Source of the DNA: Acidithiobacillus sp.
GTDB taxonomy: Bacteria; Pseudomonadota; Gammaproteobacteria; Acidithiobacillales; Acidithiobacillaceae
Direction of reading: 5' to 3'
DNA length: 39,389 nucleotides
Assembly: GCF_023256195.1 (NCBI RefSeq)
Contig: NZ_JAGDWX010000007.1
Coordinates: 1 to 39,389, forward strand
In this document: piece by piece, positions 1 through 7,947 of the stretch
Layout of the letters: every line of letters starts with the position of its first letter
Numbering within the stretch: the stretch's first letter is position 1
Made by a program: the position numbers and the translations under genes
Notes under the pieces: generated by a model
Seen by the model: only the letters and a program-made list of their open reading frames with translations
The model's database searches: none
Told to the model about the DNA's origin: nothing

Positions 1-26
1 CGAAACTTTTCCCGTAGTCGAGGCAT
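1..26 (-). CDS. Truncated start of the next CDS, possibly hdrB (5' end only)
   Basis: After the hdrC stop the minus strand has an ATG 8 nt further on that opens a frame reading M-P-R-L-R-E-K-F to the window edge. In sHdr clusters hdrC is normally followed by hdrB, so this is the expected place for the HdrB subunit. Only eight codons are visible, there is no clear ribosome binding site, and no family motif can be checked. The identity rests entirely on context. Confidence 0.3.
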
Positions 27-34
27 TGCGAGGA

Positions 35-715
35 CTATTCGCCCTGCTTCTCCAGCCAGTCCTCGTAGTCCTCGCGCTTCTCGTCGATGAAATCCTCGAT
101 CACGTCGAAAAGGTTTTCGTCCATGGTCTCCAGGGACTTCAGTACACCCGTCATTTCCCAGATGGTGTACATCTCGACGGAGGTCTTCAGAGAAACTTCC
201 CAGGCCGTCTCCACGGTCTGCAGCGTCCGGACCGGGATGGCCTTGCGCAGGACGCGCAGATCACCCTCGACCTTCTGAATGTTTGGACCCCAGTCCGGGA
301 AGTGATCGGGCTGAATCATGTCCGGCGAGAGCTGGTTGCCGGTGGTGATGAGCTTCAGCATCACGCGCCCGAAGGGCCGGAGGACGTCCTTGGCAGACTG
401 CATGCCGTGCCGAATCGACACTTCACGCATGATCATCACCAGACCGCCCGGGGAATTCTTGAAGGGGCAGCGCGCGGCACAGGTCATGCACTGCGCACAG
501 GCCCAGATCTTTTCCTGCATGGCGTCGTAGATCTGCTCGACGTTTTCGGTCCAGAGTAGCTGCACGATCTCCCGCGGGCTGTAGTCGTAGAACTGCGCCG
601 AGGGACAGGTGGCGGTACAGATGCCACAGTTGAGACAGCCGTTGAGTTCGTGGTCGTAACGAAAATCCGCCCGGATCTCGTCGAACATCTCTTTCATTTC
701 AGCATACGTAGCCAT
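35..715 (-). CDS. hdrC: Heterodisulfide reductase-like subunit HdrC (sHdr sulfur oxidation complex)
   Basis: This 226-aa iron-sulfur protein carries two ferredoxin-type clusters: C27-x2-C30-x2-C33-x3-C37-P and C73-x2-C76-x2-C79-x3-C83-P, the HdrC pattern. In sulfur oxidisers HdrC belongs to the cytoplasmic sHdr complex (HdrA, HdrB and HdrC proteins), which takes sulfane sulfur from carrier proteins and oxidises it toward sulfite. The start is backed by AGGAG 8 nt upstream of ATG. It lies 66 nt after dsrE, in the order rhd-tusA-dsrE-hdrC known from Acidithiobacillus. Family assignment is firm; whether it is the HdrC1 or HdrC2 paralogue cannot be decided without the rest of the cluster, although its position directly after dsrE suggests HdrC1. 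Confidence 0.93.
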   Translation of the reverse strand: MATYAEMKEMFDEIRADFRYDHELNGCLNCGICTATCPSAQFYDYSPREIVQLLWTENVEQIYDAMQEKIWACAQCMTCAARCPFKNSPGGLVMIMREVSIRHGMQSAKDVLRPFGRVMLKLITTGNQLSPDMIQPDHFPDWGPNIQKVEGDLRVLRKAIPVRTLQTVETAWEVSLKTSVEMYTIWEMTGVLKSLETMDENLFDVIEDFIDEKREDYEDWLEKQGE

Positions 716-781
716 TCACTCGCTCCTCGCTCGTCAATTCATTAGCGGATACTGATTACGACCACAGTACCGCGGATGGGT

Positions 782-1252
782 TCAAATGAAAAGAGTGATG
801 TCGGCTTCGCCCGCGAACTCGAAGAAGGCCGCTGCACCACCCAACTCGATACCATCGATGAAGTCGGCGGTATCAAACTCAAAGAGGTCCACCGTCATTT
901 GACAGGCGATCATGCGAACTTCCGCCTCCACGCAGAGCTCCCGCAGTTCTTCGAGACTCGCCACTCCCTTCGCCTTCATCTTGCTTTTCATCATGCTGGT
1001 GGCCATTCCTTCCATGCCCGGAAGAATCATGGCCAGGGTCGGCATGGGTACGGGCATGGGCATGGCAGGGTTGCCCAGAGGACTCACGCGCAGGTGCCCC
1101 AGATCTTTCTTCAACAGCTGCAGACCATAGAAGGTGAAGAAAATCTCCACCGAATAGCCTAAGGCTGCCGCAGTCGAGGCCAGAATGAAGGGAGGGTAGC
1201 CCCAGTCCAGGGTTCCCTTGGTTGCGATGATCGCCAGTTTTTTCTCGTCCAT
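782..1252 (-). CDS. dsrE: DsrE-family sulfurtransferase (DsrE2/DsrE3-like)
   Basis: This 156-aa soluble protein of the DsrE/DsrF superfamily begins with the typical beta strand KLAIIATKG and has the family signature RMIACQMTVDLF, with C117 as the likely persulfide-carrying cysteine (C107 is a second cysteine). Residues 61-96 form an unusually methionine-rich loop (nine Met between 64 and 92) seen in this subgroup rather than in DsrE of DsrEFH. In sHdr operons DsrE works with TusA and rhodanese to pass sulfur to the Hdr complex. The start has GGGAG upstream. It lies between tusA (61 nt) and hdrC (66 nt). Family is firm; the exact DsrE subtype is uncertain. Confidence 0.9.
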   Translation of the reverse strand: MDEKKLAIIATKGTLDWGYPPFILASTAAALGYSVEIFFTFYGLQLLKKDLGHLRVSPLGNPAMPMPVPMPTLAMILPGMEGMATSMMKSKMKAKGVASLEELRELCVEAEVRMIACQMTVDLFEFDTADFIDGIELGGAAAFFEFAGEADITLFI

Positions 1253-1313
1253 GTTGATTCTCCCGAGGCCGCGGCTTCAGCCCGCGGCGCCTCGCTGTGG
1301 GCTGTGTACGGAT

Positions 1314-1544
1314 TCAGGCCTTCTGAATGAAAAAGACGAACTCGCCGCCGGCCTCTGCCTGCTCCAGGAGCGGATTCTTGGTCTGCTTGGAGAAAGCCTC
1401 GAAATCTTTCACAGCGCCTGGATCGGTGGCAACGACCTTCAGGACCTGGCCGGAGTTCAGCTCTCCCAAGGCCTTCTTGGTGCGCAGGATGGGCAAGGGG
1501 CAGTTGAGACCACGGGCATCCAGGACCTTATCTTCTTGTACCAT
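1314..1544 (-). CDS. tusA: TusA sulfur carrier protein
   Basis: This is a 76-aa TusA-family protein. The N-terminal motif DARGLNCPLPILRTKKAL contains the CPxP signature whose cysteine (C14) carries the persulfide, and the C-terminal half is the usual two-layer fold ending FVFFIQKA. The chosen ATG (MVQEDK) has AGGAG nearby and matches family length; the frame stays open 23 codons further upstream without support. In sHdr organisms TusA is a cytoplasmic sulfur (or thiosulfate) carrier between rhodanese or DsrE and the Hdr complex. A 123-nt AT-rich gap separates it from rhd and contains an element shared with the soeA upstream region, so it may have its own promoter. Confidence 0.94.
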   Translation of the reverse strand: MVQEDKVLDARGLNCPLPILRTKKALGELNSGQVLKVVATDPGAVKDFEAFSKQTKNPLLEQAEAGGEFVFFIQKA

Positions 1545-1607
1545 CTCTCGTTCTCCTAAGTTGACTGATAAACCGCCGAGCGTCCACTCTAGCAGGAACC
1601 CTCTAGG

Positions 1608-1651
1608 GAGCAAGGCAAAATTTTTGATTTGTTGATTAAGCCCCCATATTT
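1608..1651 (-). promoter_or_regulatory. Putative promoter/activator element upstream of tusA
   Basis: Read on the minus strand this AT-rich patch contains a GGG tract, CTTAATCAAC, AAATCAAAAA and, 8 nt later, TTGCTC, which can serve as a -35 with TAGAGT 16 nt downstream. The same ordered blocks occur at 7847-7890 upstream of soeA. The patch is 77 nt or more upstream of the tusA ATG and stands out from the G+C-rich surroundings. No regulator is known from the sequence. Confidence 0.4.
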
Positions 1652-1667
1652 TAGTCTTTACTTATAT

Positions 1668-1994
1668 TTACTCCGGGGCGACTACGGGGAAGCCACGCCC
1701 GGCCCAGGCGGATATGCCGCCCCGCAGATTCAGAACCTCGCCCATCCCCTGCGCGGCCGCAAAGGCCGCCGCCTGCGCGGAGCGACCACCACTCAGGCAG
1801 TAGAACACCACGGGCCGGTCTCGCTCCAGATCCTGGATCGACATGGGCAGCAGGTGTAGCGGAATGTGACGGGCACCGGCGATGACACCGCGCGCCACTT
1901 CCGCCGGCGAGCGCACATCGATGAGGTGAAAGTTCTGCCCCGAGTCCTGCAGACTCTTCAGCTGGTCTGCGGTGATTTCTTTGAAGCCATACAT
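1668..1994 (-). CDS. Single-domain rhodanese sulfurtransferase
   Basis: This 108-aa protein is one complete rhodanese domain: LIDVRSPAEVARGVIAGARHIP near residues 24-45, and the active-site loop CLSGGRSAQAA with the catalytic cysteine in VFYC, followed by NLRGGISAWAGRG. It has no signal peptide, so it should act in the cytoplasm, loading sulfane sulfur onto TusA and DsrE encoded just downstream. The ATG has AGGTG 7 nt upstream. It sits 69 nt after moaA and 123 nt before tusA. It corresponds to the rhd gene of the Acidithiobacillus rhd-tusA-dsrE-hdr cluster; its sulfur donor cannot be read from sequence. Confidence 0.94.
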   Translation of the reverse strand: MYGFKEITADQLKSLQDSGQNFHLIDVRSPAEVARGVIAGARHIPLHLLPMSIQDLERDRPVVFYCLSGGRSAQAAAFAAAQGMGEVLNLRGGISAWAGRGFPVVAPE

Positions 1995-2063
1995 GTGGTA
2001 TCACCTATATAAGCAAATACGCGGATAGTATACCACTGCCTGACCGCCCCTCACCACGGCCGG

Positions 2064-3125
2064 TCAGCCACCGAGGCGCATCATGAACACCCGCGCCGAG
2101 CGTTCCCGGTTGTCCAAAAATTCGTGACGCTCGGGCTTGTCGTGCCAGATACCGTCGTGGATCCGGGCGCAGATGGCCGCGTCGGAACTACCGTCGCGCA
2201 GGAGCCCGCGCAGGTCGAGCCCAACCTCCTGGCCGAGGCAATAGACCAGACGCCCGTGGGCCGTCAGGCGTACCCGATTGCAGTTGGCGCAGAAATTTTC
2301 ACTGATCGGCGTGATGAAGCCGATGCGTGCGGACGCCTGCCCCACCTGAAACAGTTTGGCCGGTCCCTGATCCCGCGCCGAGGCGACGGGGTAGAGGGGC
2401 CCAAAATGGGCCTCGATGATGGCCCGCGCTTCCACTGCCGGCATGTACTGACCGTCACGTGCAGCACTGCCCGCGCTGCCCAGGGGCATCGTCTCGATGA
2501 AACGGAGATCGAGTCCATGATGCAGGGCGTATTCCGTTAGCGGCAGAATCTGGTCGCGATTGTCCTTGCCGAGGAGCACGGCATTGAGCTTGATACGTGG
2601 AATGCCAACGTCCTGCGCGGCACGGATGCCACGCAGCACGCGGGCCAAGTCGCCGCCGCGCGTGATGGACCGGAAGACATCGGGATCCAGCGCATCCAGA
2701 CTGACATTGAGATTGTTCAGGCCAGCTTCGCGCAGGGCCGGGGCGAGTTTTTCCAGGAGCAGGCCATTGCTGCTGATACTGATCTTGCCGATACCCATGG
2801 CCCTCGCCGCGCGCACGTAGTCGACAACGTGGGGGTGGATCAGCGGCTCGCCGCCCGTCAGACGCAGGTGCTGCAAGCCCATATCGGCAAAGAGCCGCAG
2901 CAGACGGAGCAATTCGTCCTGCTGCAGGTGCTCTGCGCGGTCAAAATACGGAGTGCCCTCTTCGGGGCTGCAGTACTGACAGCGGAAATTACAGTGTTCG
3001 GTCAGGGACACACGCAGATAGGTGATCTGGCGACCGTAGCGATCCACGAGCCCGCCCGCTGGCGGGTCCACCTCTTGCCCCGCCGAGCCAAGCTGTTGAC
3101 CACGAGTCACGGACCGCTCACCCAT
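2064..3125 (-). CDS. moaA: GTP 3',8-cyclase MoaA (molybdenum cofactor biosynthesis)
   Basis: This radical-SAM enzyme catalyses the first step of molybdopterin synthesis from GTP together with MoaC. With the chosen start the protein is 353 aa: SAM-binding C45-x3-C49-x2-C52 (TEHCNFRCQYC), the LTGGEPL motif, a C-terminal second cluster (ENFCANCNRVRL...YCL), and the C-terminal Gly-Gly required in MoaA. The ATG at 3125 has GGAAGG about 11 nt upstream; an alternative ATG at 3194, 12 nt after the soeC stop, would add 23 residues but lacks a good ribosome site. Lying directly after the molybdoenzyme genes soeABC, it probably serves cofactor supply for that enzyme. Confidence 0.93.
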   Translation of the reverse strand: MGERSVTRGQQLGSAGQEVDPPAGGLVDRYGRQITYLRVSLTEHCNFRCQYCSPEEGTPYFDRAEHLQQDELLRLLRLFADMGLQHLRLTGGEPLIHPHVVDYVRAARAMGIGKISISSNGLLLEKLAPALREAGLNNLNVSLDALDPDVFRSITRGGDLARVLRGIRAAQDVGIPRIKLNAVLLGKDNRDQILPLTEYALHHGLDLRFIETMPLGSAGSAARDGQYMPAVEARAIIEAHFGPLYPVASARDQGPAKLFQVGQASARIGFITPISENFCANCNRVRLTAHGRLVYCLGQEVGLDLRGLLRDGSSDAAICARIHDGIWHDKPERHEFLDNRERSARVFMMRLGG

Positions 3126-3206
3126 CTGCAGCCATGCCTTCCCACCCAAGATGCCCGAAAGAGTCTCGCCACATCTTGGGGATGCTAACGCCATACCTGT
3201 GGTCGA

Positions 3207-4145
3207 TCAACAGGATGGACGCCCGTGGTATAGGTTGACCACGTGCTGCGCCTCGACAAAGAAGAGCCAGCGCTCGATGCCGATACCCACGACCACCGCC
3301 GCCGCCGCAATCAGCGCCGCCGCCGCGGAACCGGTGCCGAGGGCGAAGGCCAGGGCGGCAATGGGAATGACGAAGGCGACGAGGTACATGAGCAGTTTGA
3401 CATTGCGCGCCCGCGCCGCCGGCAGGGTGTGACCAAATTCTTCCGTCAGGAAGGTGCCAAAAGTGTGCCCCTGATCCAGGATCCGCACGGTCAAGCGATT
3501 GAAGCCCGTGGCCGTGCGTATGGTCGGCCCGCCTGGGCGGGAAATCCAGAAGTAATAGATGCCCTTCAGGACGGCCGCGGCCACCAGCAAAGCGACGGCG
3601 AGGGCCACGAAAGCCGTTGCCGGCGCTCCGAAGACGATACGCTCGGCGGCAAGGATGGTGGCCCCGATACCTAGCCCCATGAAGTAGAAATTGGCCGGTA
3701 CCAGGGGCGTGTTCCACTGGCGGATGGTGCGCAGGACCGCGTAGATCATCCCCTGACAGAAGATGGTGACCAGGCCGATGAGGCCGGCGAGATTGGCAAG
3801 CACCAGGCCCACGCTATCCGCGGGTGCCTGCGTGAAATAGACCCAGAGCAGATAGAGGCCGGCGAAGGGATAGAAGAGCACCGCAAAGATGCCCTCCCGC
3901 GCGAGCCAGGAGGTCCGCCAACGGGTGAAGGCGCGCCAGGCATTCTTGGGGTTGGCCAGGTGCGCCGTGGACGAGAGCATGCCGATGGTCACGAACACCA
4001 AGGAAATCAGGACGGCGACAAGGGTCTGCAGGGGATTGAGACCCCCCTCGATGTGGAAATCGTTGACGACGGCCACCAGGGCCATGAGGCCAAAGCCGCC
4101 GCCCGAGAACAGGGTAAGAAAAATGACTGCCAGTGCCGGATGCAT
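3207..4145 (-). CDS. soeC: DmsC/NrfD-type membrane anchor subunit (SoeC-like)
   Basis: This 312-aa polytopic protein has about eight hydrophobic segments (roughly residues 5-27, 40-60, 87-105, 112-136, 150-170, 175-198, 252-270, 275-295) and resembles the DmsC family of quinone-interacting anchors. It would hold the molybdenum and iron-sulfur subunits at the inner membrane and pass electrons to quinone. The ATG chosen (MHPALAV) has GAGGAG upstream and lies 11 nt after soeB; the longer open frame upstream is a shadow of soeB. The subunit type is clear; calling it SoeC rather than an anchor of a thiosulfate, polysulfide or tetrathionate reductase relies on its partners and context. Confidence 0.85.
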   Translation of the reverse strand: MHPALAVIFLTLFSGGGFGLMALVAVVNDFHIEGGLNPLQTLVAVLISLVFVTIGMLSSTAHLANPKNAWRAFTRWRTSWLAREGIFAVLFYPFAGLYLLWVYFTQAPADSVGLVLANLAGLIGLVTIFCQGMIYAVLRTIRQWNTPLVPANFYFMGLGIGATILAAERIVFGAPATAFVALAVALLVAAAVLKGIYYFWISRPGGPTIRTATGFNRLTVRILDQGHTFGTFLTEEFGHTLPAARARNVKLLMYLVAFVIPIAALAFALGTGSAAAALIAAAAVVVGIGIERWLFFVEAQHVVNLYHGRPSC

Positions 4146-4156
4146 GGGCGTTCTCC

Positions 4157-4849
4157 TCAGCGCTCGACGACGCGGTTGACCCAGGCCTTGACCTTGGCCG
4201 CCGCCTTCTTGCGCATGCCCTCCGTGGGGATGGGCGCGTGCACGCGCGGGGGCAGGTAGTGGTTGCTGGGGTTGTAGTTCAGTTCGGGCATGAGCTGATA
4301 GCCGCCGCGCTCCCGCACGGCGCGGCTGACCGGGCTCTCGGGATCGTCGAAGTCGCCGAACATGCGGGCGTGGGCCGGACAGGTCAGAACGCAGGCGGGC
4401 TGACGCTCTTCTTCGGGGATCTCCATGTCGTAGATACGGTCGATGCACAAGGTGCACTTCTTCATGGTGCCGGAGGCCCGGTCCAGCTCACGAGCGCCGT
4501 AGGGGCAGGCCCAGGAGCAGTAATTGCAGCCCATGCACTTGTTCTGATCGACAAGGACGATACCGTCCTCGGCGCGCTTGTAGCTGGCGCCGGTGGGACA
4601 GACCGTGACGCATTCGGCGTTCTCGCAGTGCATGCAGGACATCGGGAAGTTGACAGTCTTGTTGTAGGGATACTCGCCAATCTCGTAGTGACGGATGCGA
4701 TTGAACCACACGCCCGAGGGCTTGGCGCCGTAGGGCTGATAATCCGTCAGAGCACCCGTGGTGCCACTGGTATTCCATTCCTTGCAGGCCACGGCGCAGG
4801 CGTGACAGCCCACGCAGGTGTCCAAATCGATAACCAATCCAAGTCTCAT
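4157..4849 (-). CDS. soeB: Four-cluster ferredoxin subunit of molybdoenzyme (SoeB-like)
   Basis: This 230-aa protein has four cysteine groups typical of DmsB/PsrB/SoeB subunits: C12-x2-C15-x2-C18-x3-C22 at the N terminus, CMHCENAECVTVCP, CMGCNYCSWACP, and CTLC...ACVLTCP. It would carry electrons between the molybdenum subunit and the membrane anchor. There is no Tat or Sec signal, in line with a cytoplasm-facing complex. It lies 62 nt downstream of soeA and 11 nt upstream of soeC. The C terminus is basic (KKAAAKVKAWVNRVVER). The family is certain; the substrate is set by the catalytic subunit. Confidence 0.9.
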   Translation of the reverse strand: MRLGLVIDLDTCVGCHACAVACKEWNTSGTTGALTDYQPYGAKPSGVWFNRIRHYEIGEYPYNKTVNFPMSCMHCENAECVTVCPTGASYKRAEDGIVLVDQNKCMGCNYCSWACPYGARELDRASGTMKKCTLCIDRIYDMEIPEEERQPACVLTCPAHARMFGDFDDPESPVSRAVRERGGYQLMPELNYNPSNHYLPPRVHAPIPTEGMRKKAAAKVKAWVNRVVER

Positions 4850-4911
4850 GCTGAACTCCTTGATTCAGTCCGGCCCCGTTTCCGGTGGCCGGGTCTTCTC
4901 AGGTCCCGACT

Positions 4912-7770
4912 TCAGGACTTGAGGTTGACGGGTTCGTGGGTGTGGTAGCGCAGCTGATCCGGAGCCGGTGCCATGCCGGGCAAAGGCTTGATGGTCTCAA
5001 AGGTGGGCCATACCCCTTCCTCGCCCGGGGCGGCCGGGGTGATCTTGACCATGAGGTCGTACCAAGCCGCCTGGCCGGTGATGGGGTCGGAGTTGGTCAG
5101 CCGACGTTCTCCTCGCTTGGGTGGTAGCAGTTCCGAAATCAGGTGATTCATGAGGAAGCCGCGGGTCGCCTCGGCGGCCTCGGGCTTGAGGCCCCAGGCG
5201 CCGGACTGCTTGCCGATGGCATTCCAGGTCCACACCGTGTCTTCCTGGCAACCTTCGATGAGCTTGACCTGAACCCGGATCTTGCCGTTGTGGCTCTCCA
5301 CCCAGACCCAGGATTTGTCGGCGATGCCCATCTGTTCTCCGCGCTTGCGGTTCATGTAGAGGTAATTCTGGGCGATGATCTGGCGCAGCCAGGCATTCTG
5401 ACTGTCCCAGGAGTGATACATCATCATCGGTCGCTGATTGACGGCAAAGAAGGGATACTCCTTCTTGTCGATGCGCTGCTGCTCCAGGGGCTCGTACCAG
5501 TCCGGCAGCGGGTCGAAATAGGTGGCCAGTCGCTCGCGATCCACGGGATCCTTGGGCTGCGGACCGTCGTAGAGCCCCATACCGGCCAGCCGGAAGCGCT
5601 GGAAGGTTTCGGAGTAGAGCTCGATGAGGATGGGATCGGCCGTAGGATTGAAGCCGATCTTCTGGGCCAGATCCAGGTACTCCCGATTGGCAAAGCGATA
5701 AAAGGCCGCCGACTTGGGCAGGTGGTATTGGAAGAAGCCCTGATTCTCGATATAGCGATCCCACTGCTCCGGATTGGGCTCGCCGCGCAGGTGGGACTTG
5801 CCGTCCTTGCCCCGCCAACCAGCCAGGAAGCCGATCCCGGGAGCGCGCTCGAAGTTGACGATGAAGTCCTTGTAGTCCTTGAAACGCGGCTCGCCGTTCT
5901 CTTTGGTAAAGGCCGGGAACTTGAGGCGCGTGGCCAGCTCCACCATCACGTCCTGCCAGGGCCGGACGTTACGGTCGGGCTTCAGGATGGGGTGGCGGAT
6001 GGAGTCGCAGATGGCATCGGGCTCCGAAATGGGCCGATCCAACAGCGAAATACAATCGTAGCGCTCGAGGTAGGTGGTATCGGGCAGGATGAGATCGCCG
6101 AAATTGACCATCTCGGAGTGATAGGCGTCGATGACCACGAGGAAGGGGATCTTGTACTCGCCGTTGTCGTCCTTGGCCTTGAGCATCTCCTGCACATTGG
6201 CCGTATTCATGGTGGAGTTCCAGCTCATGTTGGCCATGAAGAAGATCAGGGTATCGATGCCGTAGGGGTCCTTGTTGACGGCATTGGTGATGACCATGTG
6301 CATGAGTCCGTGGTTGGCGATGGGCGCCTCCCAGGAATAGGCCTTGTCGATACGCTTGGGCCGACCCTCCTCATCGATCACGAGGTCCTCCGGCGCCGTC
6401 GGGAAACCGAGCGGCGGCGACTTCAGTGGGGTGTTCGGCGCGCTGTGCTGTGCCGGCTTGACGGGCGGTGGCACGGGTTTCGGGTAAGGGGCCTTGGAGC
6501 GGAAACCACCGGGACAGTCGATGGTCCCCAGCAGCACCTGGAGCAGGTGGATGGCGCGCGCTGCCTGCATCCCATTGGAGTGCGCCGAGATGCCGCGCAT
6601 GGCGTGCATGGACACCGGCCGACCGATGAAGCGGTCGTGCTTGCGTCCCGCCCAGTCGGTCCACTCCACCTCGACCTCGATACTTTCCTTGAAGGCCACG
6701 TGGGCCATCTCCAGAGCCAGACGCTCGATGGTCTCCGCCGGCACACCGGTGATGCGGGCAGCGTTGGCGGGACTGAAGCGCTCGTCCAGATAGCGGTCGG
6801 CGAGGATGCTCATGACCGTGCGCAGAGGCCGGCCATCGGGGCTCTGGAAGTCGCCGAAGAGAGCCGCCTTGACGCCGGCATCCATGCCATTGACGAAGGC
6901 TTCCTTCTCGAGATCCCAGACCATGGGGTGCCCCGCCTCATCGCGGTAGATGAGTCCATCGCCCTTCTGCCCCGGCGTGTGCACGACGAGGAAGGGCGCG
7001 TTGGTGTATCGGAGCAGAAAATCCCAGTCGAACTGTTCGTTCTGGAGCAGGACCTGCACCATGGACAAGGCCAGCATGCCGTCGGTACCGGGACGGATCG
7101 GCACCCACTCATCGGCGATGGCCTGGTAGCCGGTGCGCGCGGGATTGATACCCACGAACTTGCCGCCGTTGCGCTTGAGCTTTTCCAGCCCGATCTTCAT
7201 GGGGTTGGAAGAGTGGTCCTCGGCAACGCCCCAGAGCATGAAGTACTTGGTACGATCCCAGTCGGGGTCACCGAACTCCCAGAAGGCGTGGCCCAGCATG
7301 TACAGGCCGGCGGTGGCCATGTTGACGGAACAGAAGCCGCCGTGGGCCGACCAGTTCAGGGTGCCGAACTGCTGCGCCCAGAGCCCGGTGAGGGCCTGCA
7401 TCTGGTCACGGCCGGTGAAATAGGCGAGTTTGTTGGGGTCCGTGGCGCGGATGTGCTGCAGACGCTGGGTGAGGATGTCGATGGCCTCATCCCAGGAGAT
7501 CTCCTCAAACTCGCCGGCGCCGCGCTCGGTCCCGGGTTTGCGGCGCAGCGGGTTGCGCAGCTTGGCCGGGGACTGTTGCTTCATGATCCCAGCCGAACCC
7601 TTGGCGCAGAGCACCCCTTGGTTGATGGGGTGATTGCGGTTACCCTGGATGAAGCGTACCTGGTTGTTTTCCACCGTCACCTTGATGCCGCAGCGACAGG
7701 CGCACATGTAGCAGGTGCTGTATTTGATCTCCTGCTTGCCGTGATCCTCGAATTCCATGACCGTAGCCAT
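4912..7770 (-). CDS. soeA: Molybdopterin oxidoreductase catalytic subunit, probable sulfite dehydrogenase (quinone) SoeA
   Basis: This 952-aa protein of the DMSO-reductase superfamily starts MATVMEFEDH with no Tat signal, so the enzyme should face the cytoplasm. The N-terminal cluster is C20-x2-C23-x3-C27-x27-C55; C147 in the GGFCSVNMA segment is a candidate molybdenum ligand. Later blocks (GINPARTGYQAIADEWVPIRPGTDG, a long C-terminal molybdopterin-binding domain with SWDSQNAWLRQI) are typical. Lack of a signal, the size, the DmsC-type anchor and linkage to sulfur oxidation genes fit SoeA, the cytoplasmic sulfite-oxidising subunit known from Allochromatium vinosum. Thiosulfate, polysulfide or tetrathionate reductase are alternatives. 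Superfamily certain, substrate inferred. Confidence 0.82.
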   Translation of the reverse strand: MATVMEFEDHGKQEIKYSTCYMCACRCGIKVTVENNQVRFIQGNRNHPINQGVLCAKGSAGIMKQQSPAKLRNPLRRKPGTERGAGEFEEISWDEAIDILTQRLQHIRATDPNKLAYFTGRDQMQALTGLWAQQFGTLNWSAHGGFCSVNMATAGLYMLGHAFWEFGDPDWDRTKYFMLWGVAEDHSSNPMKIGLEKLKRNGGKFVGINPARTGYQAIADEWVPIRPGTDGMLALSMVQVLLQNEQFDWDFLLRYTNAPFLVVHTPGQKGDGLIYRDEAGHPMVWDLEKEAFVNGMDAGVKAALFGDFQSPDGRPLRTVMSILADRYLDERFSPANAARITGVPAETIERLALEMAHVAFKESIEVEVEWTDWAGRKHDRFIGRPVSMHAMRGISAHSNGMQAARAIHLLQVLLGTIDCPGGFRSKAPYPKPVPPPVKPAQHSAPNTPLKSPPLGFPTAPEDLVIDEEGRPKRIDKAYSWEAPIANHGLMHMVITNAVNKDPYGIDTLIFFMANMSWNSTMNTANVQEMLKAKDDNGEYKIPFLVVIDAYHSEMVNFGDLILPDTTYLERYDCISLLDRPISEPDAICDSIRHPILKPDRNVRPWQDVMVELATRLKFPAFTKENGEPRFKDYKDFIVNFERAPGIGFLAGWRGKDGKSHLRGEPNPEQWDRYIENQGFFQYHLPKSAAFYRFANREYLDLAQKIGFNPTADPILIELYSETFQRFRLAGMGLYDGPQPKDPVDRERLATYFDPLPDWYEPLEQQRIDKKEYPFFAVNQRPMMMYHSWDSQNAWLRQIIAQNYLYMNRKRGEQMGIADKSWVWVESHNGKIRVQVKLIEGCQEDTVWTWNAIGKQSGAWGLKPEAAEATRGFLMNHLISELLPPKRGERRLTNSDPITGQAAWYDLMVKITPAAPGEEGVWPTFETIKPLPGMAPAPDQLRYHTHEPVNLKS

Positions 7771-7846
7771 CGTCTACCTCGCTCGTGGAGAGTGGCCGGG
7801 CGGGCCCCTCTAACATGTGTCGGATGGTCGCCGAGGGTCGGTGATA

Positions 7847-7890
7847 AAGCAACTCAGCGTTTTTGATTTTGTAATAAGCAGCCCTTATTT
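7847..7890 (-). promoter_or_regulatory. Putative promoter/activator element upstream of soeA
   Basis: Read on the minus strand this patch has AAATAAGGG, GCTTATTAC, AAAATCAAAAA and, 7 nt later, TTGCTT. The same blocks in the same order lie at 1608-1651 upstream of tusA. The near edge is 77 nt upstream of the soeA ATG. It also lies about 57 nt upstream of the divergent 101-aa gene, so the region may act in both directions. The -10 for soeA is not obvious. Confidence 0.4.
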
Positions 7891-7947
7891 GCTTTGGCGC
7901 CCAGAGCGCAGGTACTTTGACTCGGCCCATTCCATGGAGAATCAGCG

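Noticed and set aside
4912-7770. Call of the molybdoenzyme as tetrathionate reductase TtrA
   Set aside because: No Tat signal is present, and linkage is to oxidative sulfur genes rather than ttrRS-type genes. Kept as an alternative only, since substrate cannot be read from sequence.
5143-7866. 907-codon open frame on the plus strand
   Set aside because: It is antisense to soeA, rich in His, Gly, Leu and Val without any family motif, and has no ribosome site. It results from G+C-rich codon structure of the real gene on the other strand.
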